From the NCBI GenBank assembly GCA_031267475.1, contig JAIRZA010000144.1, positions 1 to 10,863 on the forward strand: DNA of 10,863 nt, written 5' to 3'. The notes beneath the pieces were generated by a model. That model was not told the DNA's origin and made no database searches. It saw only the letters and a program-made list of their open reading frames with translations. This document shows, one piece after another, positions 1 to 7,264 of the stretch (its first letter is position 1; the number at the start of each line of letters is the position of its first letter). The position numbers and the translations under genes are program-made. Source of the DNA: Spirochaetaceae bacterium (GTDB lineage: Bacteria; Spirochaetota; Spirochaetia; Treponematales; Breznakiellaceae).

Positions 1-50
1 TTATGCTTGAAAAAGAGCGCTTAGTCTTGTTAAACTTTATTTGCGCATGA
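1..50 (+). CDS. Possible 3' end of an upstream gene (partial)
   Basis: One frame is open from the window edge to a TGA at 48-50 and would encode a tail ending LVLLNFICA. Its stop overlaps the aroB ATG as ATGA (47-50), the same 4-base junction type seen at 1141-1144 and 8399-8402. That pattern is the only support. Fifteen or so codons are too few to identify a family, and the frame could be open by chance. Confidence 0.27.
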   Translation, partial: MLEKERLVLLNFICA

Positions 51-1144
51 ACTTTATCTTTGGGAAGTATAAATCTTCCGTACATATTGAAACCACGGCC
101 CCGACTCTGAGCGCCCTCCTTACGGCGGCGCAGACCGAACGCGCCGTTATCGTATGCGATAAGAATACCGCCGGAGTTGCGGAAACAATGAGACGCGGCG
201 CGTCCGCTGCTGTGTGCGTACTGCCCAGCGGCGAGGAAGCCAAAGAGTGGCGCTCCGTGGAAACAATACTGCGCGCCGCTTTAGACACCGGACTTGACAG
301 AGACGGACTTTTTGTTGCAGCCGGCGGCGGAGTCATAAGCGACCTTTGCGGATTTGCCGCATCGGTATACAAGCGCGGCGCAAATTTCGCCGTTGTTTCC
401 ACAACCCTGCTTGGCATGGTTGACGCGGCGGTAGGCGGTAAAACCGGTTTTGACCTGTTTGATATAAAAAACTTTGCCGGCTCGTTCTATCCAGCCCGCC
501 ATGTTTATATGCCGCTGGACACACTGCGAACACTACCTTCGCGTGAATGGCGCTCCGGCCTTGCTGAAATAATAAAGACCGCCGTTATTGATAATTCGAT
601 TTATAACCGCCGGACTCAGGAGATGCTCTTAGCTTTGCGTCCAGCCCTGCAATCAGCGGTAGAAACCGGAGCGGCAGACGAGCTGATAGACAAGGCCGCG
701 CCGCTTATACGCCGGTCGGTAATGGTGAAGGGGCGTATCGTAGAGAAAGACCCTTATGAGCGCAGAGGCGGGCGCGAAGTTCTCAATCTGGGACATACAT
801 TTGCCCACGCCTTAGAAAGCTCCGCGGGCTTAGGGCGGCTTTCGCACGGCGAGGCAGTCGCGTGGGGAATGGTTCGCGCCTGCGAGCTTGGAGTTGAGTT
901 AAAACTTACTCCGCCGGAACACGCGGAAATAATCCGGGGACTTATATCGGCGCTTCCTTATGAAACACGCGCCCCGCATCCCGCGATGTTAAGCGGCGGT
1001 GAATTTATGCGGGCTTTGAGCGGCGATAAGAAAAAAAAAGGCGACGGCTTTCATTTCGCTGTTCCGACGCGGCGCGGGGTACGTATTGTAACAATAGATG
1101 AAGGCAGTCTAAAACGCATAGAAAAAATTTCCGGTTTGACGTGA
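47..1144 (+). CDS. aroB: 3-dehydroquinate synthase
   Basis: Cytosolic NAD- and metal-dependent enzyme that converts DAHP to 3-dehydroquinate, the second step of the shikimate pathway to aromatic amino acids. The 365-residue product has the usual family length. Visible motifs are the nucleotide-binding GGGVISDLCGF (93-103), VGGKTGF with K132, KN at 141-142, SGLAEIIK with E174 and K177, the REVLNLGHTFAHALE block with R243, N247, H250 and H254, SHGEA with H267, and a late GDKKKK with K328-331. The three metal ligands (E174, H250, H267) and the substrate-binding Lys/Arg/Asn residues are present, which favours a true DHQ synthase over other sugar-phosphate cyclases. I chose ATG 47 because it may overlap an upstream stop; an in-frame TTG at 41 is possible. 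No clear Shine-Dalgarno is visible, so translation may be coupled. The stop overlaps the next start by 4 bases (GTGA). Confidence 0.95.
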   Translation: MNFIFGKYKSSVHIETTAPTLSALLTAAQTERAVIVCDKNTAGVAETMRRGASAAVCVLPSGEEAKEWRSVETILRAALDTGLDRDGLFVAAGGGVISDLCGFAASVYKRGANFAVVSTTLLGMVDAAVGGKTGFDLFDIKNFAGSFYPARHVYMPLDTLRTLPSREWRSGLAEIIKTAVIDNSIYNRRTQEMLLALRPALQSAVETGAADELIDKAAPLIRRSVMVKGRIVEKDPYERRGGREVLNLGHTFAHALESSAGLGRLSHGEAVAWGMVRACELGVELKLTPPEHAEIIRGLISALPYETRAPHPAMLSGGEFMRALSGDKKKKGDGFHFAVPTRRGVRIVTIDEGSLKRIEKISGLT

Positions 1145-2724
1145 AAGTTCTAATCACGATAATTTTATTTTTGTTGTCTTTTACGCATACTATTTTTGCG
1201 CAGGAAGATGACGTTTCTGTTTATTACATTCGGGAAATATACGTTAATATTACAGGACGCACCACAACTTACGCTCTGTTGCGAAATTCTGAAATAAAAA
1301 AAGGCGATGAAATGAAAGGCGCCGCCGAATTGCAGGAGTATATAGAACATAAGAGGCAGACGCTTATTAATCGCCGCGAGTTGCAGAAAGCGGATATTAG
1401 TTTTGTGCTGCTGGAGCCGGACAGCGACGGGCGTATTCCTGTTGACATTACTATTCAGACGGAGGATACACGCAATTTTATTATTGTGCCGGAGCCAAAA
1501 TACAGTTCGAATACAGGCTGGGCGCCGACTTTGCGAATCAGGGATTTTAATTTTTTGGGTTTGATGACTCCGCTTAAAGTGAATTTTACATACAAGTATA
1601 ATGACGGCGATGATGTAACATATTCCCGCAATAACATAACTTTTCTTTTAGGTGTGGAAATTCCATTTGAGGCCTTTGGTTATGACTGGAATTTTAATGT
1701 AGAAAATGTTTTTTCATATTATTTTGGCGAACCTTTTTTGTACGGCGGCACAGGCGGAATATCCGTAGATATTCCGCTTAAAAATACAACTTTTACATTT
1801 GGTTTTGATCAGGGCGTTTATTTTGAGAAAGAGTACGATAGCTGGCAAAAGTATACCTACAACGCAAATTTAGAAGATATTTGGTACGGAGCAAGCAGAA
1901 TTTATGGTGAATGGGAAGCGCCTTTGCCTGTTGAAACGGAGCTGCTCGGCAGTCTTAAATATAAACCTGCCGTATCCGCCGGAATGAATTATGCTTTTCG
2001 CGGCGAAGATTTAGGGGAGCGCAGTGGAATATCAATCGGTATATCTCAGAAACTTGGTTTTACTAAAATAGACTGGGCGGGTAATTACAGGCGCGGCGCT
2101 GATTTATATATAGAAAACAAGAACGAGTATAACTTTTTCTTTGAAAACTGGAATAATTCTATAACAGTAAACGCTGCGGGGCATTTTGTAATAGGCTTTT
2201 TCGACAAGCAGCCGGGTTTTGGAATATCGATGCGCGGGCGTTTTACGCGGTGGTTTTACAATTATGATTCGGATTTAAGTTTTGAAGATACATCGAACAA
2301 CGCGCGGTGGGACGCCGCCAATATGATACGCGGTGTCAGCGATGGATCAATTTCGGCTAGGTCTATGCTTCTTTTTAACTTTGATTTTACATTTCATGTT
2401 TTTAATTTTATGTTTTCGGAATATTTTAAGGACGAGCGTCTGCGTTTAATAAATTTTGAATTGCAGGCCGCGCCGGTTATAGATATAGCTGTTATAGACG
2501 GGATAGAAGTTGATAATAAACGAAATTTTATTCGTGATATAACATACAATCCGCGTGATTGGATTATCGGCGGCGGTATTGAATTATTTTTCTTTCCGCT
2601 GTCTTTTAGAAGCATATATCTTTGTGCCAGCGCAGTATGGAATTTAAGCGAATTATTTCACGCGGGAACATCTCCCAACAGTAATGATTTAGAATTAAAT
2701 ATAGGATTTGGACACCATTATTAA
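1141..2724 (+). CDS. Single-POTRA Omp85-like outer-membrane β-barrel protein
   Basis: A 527-residue exported protein. Residues 1-20 form a signal peptide (KVLITIILFLLSF core, likely cleaved at FA|QED). Residues about 30-110 look like one POTRA domain: a β-strand (IREIYVNITG), a helix with a Leu/Ile pattern, then strands ending in VDITIQTED. From about residue 117 to the end there are alternating polar/aromatic β-strands, and the chain ends in Tyr after an amphipathic strand (LELNIGFGHHY), as outer-membrane barrels do. An IRGV motif at 396-399, followed by a Gly/Ser-rich turn and a strand, resembles the conserved (V/I)RG(F/Y) loop-6 motif of Omp85 proteins, with Val replacing the aromatic. Known Omp85 proteins insert or translocate outer-membrane proteins or lipids; the substrate here is unknown. 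It has only one POTRA, so it is unlikely to be the main BamA. GTG start overlapping aroB; A+T-richer than aroB. Confidence 0.75.
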   Translation: MKVLITIILFLLSFTHTIFAQEDDVSVYYIREIYVNITGRTTTYALLRNSEIKKGDEMKGAAELQEYIEHKRQTLINRRELQKADISFVLLEPDSDGRIPVDITIQTEDTRNFIIVPEPKYSSNTGWAPTLRIRDFNFLGLMTPLKVNFTYKYNDGDDVTYSRNNITFLLGVEIPFEAFGYDWNFNVENVFSYYFGEPFLYGGTGGISVDIPLKNTTFTFGFDQGVYFEKEYDSWQKYTYNANLEDIWYGASRIYGEWEAPLPVETELLGSLKYKPAVSAGMNYAFRGEDLGERSGISIGISQKLGFTKIDWAGNYRRGADLYIENKNEYNFFFENWNNSITVNAAGHFVIGFFDKQPGFGISMRGRFTRWFYNYDSDLSFEDTSNNARWDAANMIRGVSDGSISARSMLLFNFDFTFHVFNFMFSEYFKDERLRLINFELQAAPVIDIAVIDGIEVDNKRNFIRDITYNPRDWIIGGGIELFFFPLSFRSIYLCASAVWNLSELFHAGTSPNSNDLELNIGFGHHY

Positions 2725-2725
2725 T

Positions 2726-4450
2726 ATGAACATTAATTTTATTAAACCAGTTGTATCTAAATTGCGGATATTGCTGCCGCGTAAATATAAGATGCGGCTT
2801 GTCATTCTGCTTTTTATGACGATATTGTTATCGATTGTTGAAACATTCGGTATATCAATAATAATGCCGTTTATATCCGTAGCCTCTACGCCGGATATAC
2901 TTGAAAAAGGGCGATACAACGCGGTTTTTAAGTTTTTGGGCTTTACTTCAAAAGATGATTTTATATTATGTTTTGGGCTTGGTATTATTGCCTTTTATAT
3001 ATTCAGAGCCGCCTATAATATGTTCTACACATACATACAGAACCGTTTTGCGCTAGGTACTTTCCGGTATCTTGCGGATAAACTGTATGAAAAATATCTT
3101 TCGCTGCCGTACAAGATTTATATTCAAAAAAATATGTCTGAATTTCATAACGGTATGGCTCAGGCGCAAAATGTAAGCACCATGCTTCTTTGCATAATGC
3201 AGATTTGTTCTGACGCTATTACAATGCTGGTACTATATTCATTTATGATAATTGTAAATTGGAAAATGACGCTTTTATTAACCGGAGTTCTTACTTTGCT
3301 GGTCGCCGTCATCATAAAGCTCATATTAAAAAAAAGTAAACTTCAAGGAAAAATAGCCGCGGAAGGAAGCCGCAATATCAACCGCGTCCAAAATGAATCA
3401 TACATAAATTTAAAATTCATACGTCTTAGGGGTGTTGAAAAATACTACGAGCGGCAGTTTGATAAATCGACACTCGCAATTTCAAAAGCGCAGGTTATAA
3501 GCAGCACACTCAGCGCGATGCCGCGCAGTCTTTTGGAGAGCGTGGGTTTTTCTATTATTGTGGGAGCGGTTTTACTGATACTGTTTCGCTACGGGTCCGC
3601 GGAAAGCATTATCCCTGTTATAGCGATGTACGCGCTGGCATTGTACCGGATACTGCCTTCTATCAACAGAATGATTGCCAGTATTAATCAAGCGGCCTTT
3701 TTGCAGCAATCGCTTGATGTAGTCTATGAACACTATATGCAGGAAATCCCGGAAGAAGGTGAAATTCCTATAACATTTAATCGTTGCATCAGCATCGACA
3801 ATGTTTCATTCCGGTATTTTACAGGGACTGATGTGTTAAAAAATATTTCATTGACAATATATAAAGGCGATAGAGTTGCTGTTACCGGTCCAAGCGGCGG
3901 CGGAAAATCTACGTTTGTTGATCTGGTTATAGGAATACATAAGCCTTCGTCGGGAGCGATATTTATTGACGGTGTGGAGTTGAACAGCGGCAATGTACGA
4001 GAATGGCGTAAAAAAATCGGATATATACCGCAGAATATTTATCTTTTTGACAACACGGTTGCGGAAAATGTTGTCTTCGGCTCGCCGTATGACGAAGAAC
4101 GCTTGATTCATGTGTTGCAAATGTCGAATATATGGGATTTTTTGACGCAAAAAGACGGATTGCAAACACAGGTGGGCGAGGGCGGAATACAGCTAAGCGG
4201 CGGTCAAAAGCAGCGTATAGGAATTGCCCGCGCCTTGTACAACGATCCTGAACTTCTTGTTCTGGACGAAGCTACTTCGGCGCTTGACAACGAGACAGAA
4301 TCAAAAATCATGGACGAAATTTATGACGTTGGAAAAAATAAAACGCTGATTGTAGTCGCGCACCGTCTTACCACAGTGGAAAGGTGCAGCCGCAGAATAT
4401 GTATAGGAAACACGCCGGCGCGGGACGGCGGTTTTACGGAGTTGTCATAG
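2726..4450 (+). CDS. PglK-like ABC exporter / lipid-linked glycan flippase
   Basis: A 574-residue half-transporter with an N-terminal membrane domain and a C-terminal ATPase, expected to work as an inner-membrane homodimer. The first helix region carries SIVETFGISIIMPFISVAS, a pattern typical of the PglK/WlaB group that flips lipid-linked oligosaccharides. Hydrophobic segments continue to about residue 315. The ATPase has Walker A GPSGGGKST (388-396), Q-loop Q436, signature LSGGQ (490-494), Walker B LLVLDEATSALD with D514 and E515, and switch His H546, so it should hydrolyse ATP. The last 20 residues (RRICIGNTPARDGGFTEL) are a divergent version of the usual tail. ATG 2726 starts one base after the previous stop; a TTG at 2708 would overlap that gene by 17 bases. 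The glycosyltransferase that follows supports a glycan substrate, although a general lipid or drug exporter cannot be excluded. Confidence 0.88.
   Translation: MNINFIKPVVSKLRILLPRKYKMRLVILLFMTILLSIVETFGISIIMPFISVASTPDILEKGRYNAVFKFLGFTSKDDFILCFGLGIIAFYIFRAAYNMFYTYIQNRFALGTFRYLADKLYEKYLSLPYKIYIQKNMSEFHNGMAQAQNVSTMLLCIMQICSDAITMLVLYSFMIIVNWKMTLLLTGVLTLLVAVIIKLILKKSKLQGKIAAEGSRNINRVQNESYINLKFIRLRGVEKYYERQFDKSTLAISKAQVISSTLSAMPRSLLESVGFSIIVGAVLLILFRYGSAESIIPVIAMYALALYRILPSINRMIASINQAAFLQQSLDVVYEHYMQEIPEEGEIPITFNRCISIDNVSFRYFTGTDVLKNISLTIYKGDRVAVTGPSGGGKSTFVDLVIGIHKPSSGAIFIDGVELNSGNVREWRKKIGYIPQNIYLFDNTVAENVVFGSPYDEERLIHVLQMSNIWDFLTQKDGLQTQVGEGGIQLSGGQKQRIGIARALYNDPELLVLDEATSALDNETESKIMDEIYDVGKNKTLIVVAHRLTTVERCSRRICIGNTPARDGGFTELS
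4438..4441 (+). promoter_or_regulatory. Shine-Dalgarno site for the glycosyltransferase
   Basis: GGAG lies 8 bases before the GTG at 4450, an ideal spacing, and sits inside the end of the ABC transporter gene. It decides the start: longer in-frame forms beginning near 4384 would overlap the transporter by over 60 bases and add residues unlike the family's N-terminus. Confidence 0.65.
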
Positions 4451-5523
4451 TGAAAAAAATTTTAATTGACGGCGACTTTTTATGCAGGCCGCTAAACGGT
4501 ATTGAGCGTTACGCTTACGAAATTACAAAACGGCTTGATAAACTTTTTACCGCCCGCGAAGCGGCGATTCTTATTCCTTCTAACGCGCTTACAGTCCCAG
4601 ATTATAAAAACATAGACATAATTCAGCTTAAAACAAAAATTAAATCGCATCTGTTTTGGCAGATGGCGACTGTTCAATTTTTTTTATTACGGCATAAAAA
4701 CTATACGGCGCTTGAATACGGAAACACGTGTCTGCCGTTTGCTCCAACAATAGTTTTTTTGCATGACATATACTGCGAGTTATTTCCAGAAGATTTTTCA
4801 AGTTTCCGCGATAAGCTGGTGCGTTTGTATAATAAATATCAATACCGCCTTATAACGCGAAAAGCAAAAAGAATCATTACGGTGTCGGAGTTCAGCAAAA
4901 ATGAAATAGCAAAAACTTTTCATGTACCGCCGGAGCGCATACAGGTTATATACAGCAGTTGGCTTCATTTTAAGGCGGTAAAACCCGACTATTCTATATT
5001 TTCGCTTTTTCCTGTTTTGGAAAAACCATTCTTTTTTTCGCTGGGAACTATTTCAAAGCGCAAGAATATGAAATGGATAGTTGAATATGCCGCAAAGCAC
5101 CCGGAAGACACTTTCGCTGTTTCAGGCTCGAAATTGCCGACAACGCAGGACGAGGAGTTAAACGGCAGTCCGAAATCAAAAAATATCATCCTGTTGGGCT
5201 ACATGGACGACGCGAAAGTGAAAGCCTTGATGGAAAAATGCAAAGCCTTCCTGCTGCCTTCTTACTATGAAGGTTTCGGGCTTACCCCGCTTGAGGCGCT
5301 GTCCTGCGGAGCGCCGGTAATTGTCGCAAACGCCGCGAGTCTGCCGGAAATATACGGTAAAACCGTCCGCTACATAGACCCGCACAGCACTAATGTCGAT
5401 TTAAACGATTTACTGAAACTGCCGGTTGAGCCGCCCGCCGCGCTTCTGGAAAAGTATTCTTACGATAAATCGGCGCGGGACCTTTACAGCCTAATAACTG
5501 AATACCTCAATGAAAAAAAATAA
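4450..5523 (+). CDS. Glycosyltransferase, GT4-like (GT-B fold)
   Basis: A 357-residue cytosolic or membrane-associated enzyme expected to move a sugar from a nucleotide-sugar donor to a glycan or lipid carrier with retention of configuration. The N-terminus has a strand then a glycine/Glu segment (ILIDGDF, NGIERYAYEI) typical of GT4 acceptor domains. FLHDIYCELFP and the IITVSEFSKNEI segment with downstream IQVIYSS are the interdomain landmarks. The donor-binding half has SLGTISKRKN, then LLGYMDDAKVKALMEKC, and the signature EGFGLTPLE with the two glutamates E274 and E282, followed by SCGAPVIVANAASLPEI. GTG 4450 overlaps the transporter's TAG by one base and is preceded by GGAG at good spacing. 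The stop overlaps the next gene by 14 bases. Pairing with a PglK-like flippase suggests assembly of a lipid-linked glycan; donor and acceptor cannot be read from the sequence. Confidence 0.9.
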   Translation: MKKILIDGDFLCRPLNGIERYAYEITKRLDKLFTAREAAILIPSNALTVPDYKNIDIIQLKTKIKSHLFWQMATVQFFLLRHKNYTALEYGNTCLPFAPTIVFLHDIYCELFPEDFSSFRDKLVRLYNKYQYRLITRKAKRIITVSEFSKNEIAKTFHVPPERIQVIYSSWLHFKAVKPDYSIFSLFPVLEKPFFFSLGTISKRKNMKWIVEYAAKHPEDTFAVSGSKLPTTQDEELNGSPKSKNIILLGYMDDAKVKALMEKCKAFLLPSYYEGFGLTPLEALSCGAPVIVANAASLPEIYGKTVRYIDPHSTNVDLNDLLKLPVEPPAALLEKYSYDKSARDLYSLITEYLNEKK

Positions 5524-7264
5524 AGCCGCCGGAGCGCCGGACAGAGAGGCGCGGAGCAAACTGCGCCGTCCGTTTACCCGCGCCGCAAGCTGTGTTGTCA
5601 TTGCGTTTATTATTCTTATATCCGGCGCTATCGCTTTTTTTGTTTATAACAGGCTTGAAAAAGAGCTTGTCCGCCGCGCCGCGGAAATAAGCCGCGCCGC
5701 CGCCGCCGGTTCCGCCGCTCGAATAGAAGGCGCTCTTATGGCGGCGCGGGCGGATGCCTTAACGTTGCTTAACCTGAGCAAGGCGGGAGCGGAGCGTCAA
5801 ACCGGCGGTTTTTTTAGGCTTCATCCTGATTTTGCGGCGCTTGTTTCAACATCGGGTACGCGCTTCGTGAACGAAGATTTTTTTCTTGAATATGGATTGA
5901 CTGAAAATCTGCTTGATAATTACATTGCCGCGGAGAACGAACTGATTGAATATGCCGCCGCGATGGAAAATTCGATGTTGCTGCTGTTGGGAAACGCCGC
6001 CGTGTACACCAACACTCCGTTGATTGCGTTATTTTTCAGGGAAGCGGATTCCGCGAAGACGGACGAGGTGATTGCGGCTTTTTTCTCGAGCGCCGTATTT
6101 ACGCCGCTTCTTGAAAACACTGTGGAGAGGATTTTCATGGTGAACGCCCGCGATGATGTTTTACTGTATGCGGGCGATGTTGTCGCGGAGCGGGGTAATT
6201 ATTGGCGGAATCCGCTTGTCCGCCTGATGCGCCAAACCGACGCGCTGGAAACGGCCGGTGTTTTTACACGCGAGGACGGCGATTCATATATTGGCGCTTT
6301 TCAAAAATTGAGTTTTGCCGGCGCGGCTGTGCTTTGCGAGACGAGTAAAACCGCGGCGCTTGCCGGATTGCCCGGCGTGATGCGGGAAAGTTTTGTTTTT
6401 TTCGCCGCGGCGCTTGTTCTGGCTCTGCTTTTCTGCATAATACTCTCATTTTCTATGGACCAATACGCCGCCGGAGTTTTGCGCGAACAGAAAGAAAAAA
6501 TCATGGAACGCTGCCGGATTAGCGGCATATTTCGCGCCATGCCCGACAGTCAAAAGGCGGATTTTAGCGCTCTTGAAAAGATCCCGCTTTACGGAGAGGA
6601 CAAGAACGTTACGGTGATTTTCGCCGGTGTTAAGGGGTTCAGAGAGTATGTCAAAAACCTATCCCCGCATAGGACGCTTAACGCTTTGAATAGTATGTTG
6701 ACATTGATGATAGACAGCTTTTCAAAAACCGGCGGCGCGGCGGATAAAATAAGCGGCGATACGCTGACGGAAGTCTGGGGCGCTCCGTTTTCGGAGGGAA
6801 ATCCTGAAATTGACGCTTTGAACGCCGTCCGAGGCGCGTTGATGCTGCGCTCCGCTTTCATGGGGCGCAACGGAAACGCGGACGGCGGGCGCGACGCGCC
6901 TTTATTTCAAACTAAATATCCTTCTGTATATTGCGGTGTAAATTCCGGCGTTATGATTGCCGGTATGACAGGCTCCGAAAGCCGCTGCGAATATACATTC
7001 ACCGGCAATGTGGTAAAACGCGCGCGTCTGCTGGAGGCTCTTAACAAGCGTTTTGGAACAGATATTTTAATCAGCGAGTACACGTTGGCGCTTGTGGATA
7101 AATACTTTATCACGGAAGAATTGCCGCCGGTAAAAATTAGAGGGTCGAAGAAGCCGTTGCGCGTGTTCGCGGTAATAAACGTAAAAGTTACAAAAAGCGG
7201 TGTAAATCAGCCAAAACCTACCAATTTGACCGAACTGCGCCAGATGTTGACGGCTAATTCCTGA
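5510..7264 (+). CDS. Membrane-anchored class III adenylate/guanylate cyclase-like protein, degenerate active site
   Basis: A 584-residue inner-membrane protein: a basic N-terminus, TM1 at about 26-46, an extracytoplasmic sensor region at 47-295, TM2 at about 296-316, a helical linker, and a cyclase-homology domain from about 368 to 560. The sensor region resembles Cache-type ligand domains (a turn around MVNARDDVLLYAGD, then NPLVRLM and GAFQKL) but no specific ligand is evident. In the catalytic domain K413 and the second metal Asp D417 (DKISGD), and the purine-contact Thr T496 (EYT), are kept. The first metal Asp is Gly373 (IFAGVKGF instead of FADxxGF), and the N-x3-R transition-state pair is K503 and L507. 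Cyclase activity is therefore doubtful; it may bind nucleotide, pair with another cyclase, or act as a pseudoenzyme. ATG 5510 has no clear Shine-Dalgarno and lies inside the glycosyltransferase end, suggesting coupled translation. G+C-rich and Ala-rich. Its stop overlaps the convergent gene. Confidence 0.85.
   Translation: MKKNKAAGAPDREARSKLRRPFTRAASCVVIAFIILISGAIAFFVYNRLEKELVRRAAEISRAAAAGSAARIEGALMAARADALTLLNLSKAGAERQTGGFFRLHPDFAALVSTSGTRFVNEDFFLEYGLTENLLDNYIAAENELIEYAAAMENSMLLLLGNAAVYTNTPLIALFFREADSAKTDEVIAAFFSSAVFTPLLENTVERIFMVNARDDVLLYAGDVVAERGNYWRNPLVRLMRQTDALETAGVFTREDGDSYIGAFQKLSFAGAAVLCETSKTAALAGLPGVMRESFVFFAAALVLALLFCIILSFSMDQYAAGVLREQKEKIMERCRISGIFRAMPDSQKADFSALEKIPLYGEDKNVTVIFAGVKGFREYVKNLSPHRTLNALNSMLTLMIDSFSKTGGAADKISGDTLTEVWGAPFSEGNPEIDALNAVRGALMLRSAFMGRNGNADGGRDAPLFQTKYPSVYCGVNSGVMIAGMTGSESRCEYTFTGNVVKRARLLEALNKRFGTDILISEYTLALVDKYFITEELPPVKIRGSKKPLRVFAVINVKVTKSGVNQPKPTNLTELRQMLTANS

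Noticed and set aside
37..417. Antisense 126-residue open frame opposite aroB
   Set aside because: Low-complexity Ser/Ala/Pro/Thr composition produced by G+C-rich codons of a clearly real aroB gene on the other strand; no start signal or family pattern.
1031..1039. A9 run in aroB as a phase-variable site
   Set aside because: It encodes the Lys-rich GDKKKK segment expected near the end of DHQ synthases; switching off a biosynthetic enzyme this way is unlikely.
47..1144. AroB-like protein as a secondary-metabolite sugar-phosphate cyclase
   Set aside because: The DHQ synthase metal-binding and substrate-binding residues are in place, and no cyclitol or aminoglycoside genes are nearby.
2708..2726. 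TTG at 2708 as the start of the ABC exporter
   Set aside because: It overlaps the OMP gene by 17 bases with no Shine-Dalgarno at useful spacing; ATG 2726 directly after the stop is simpler. Not fully excluded.
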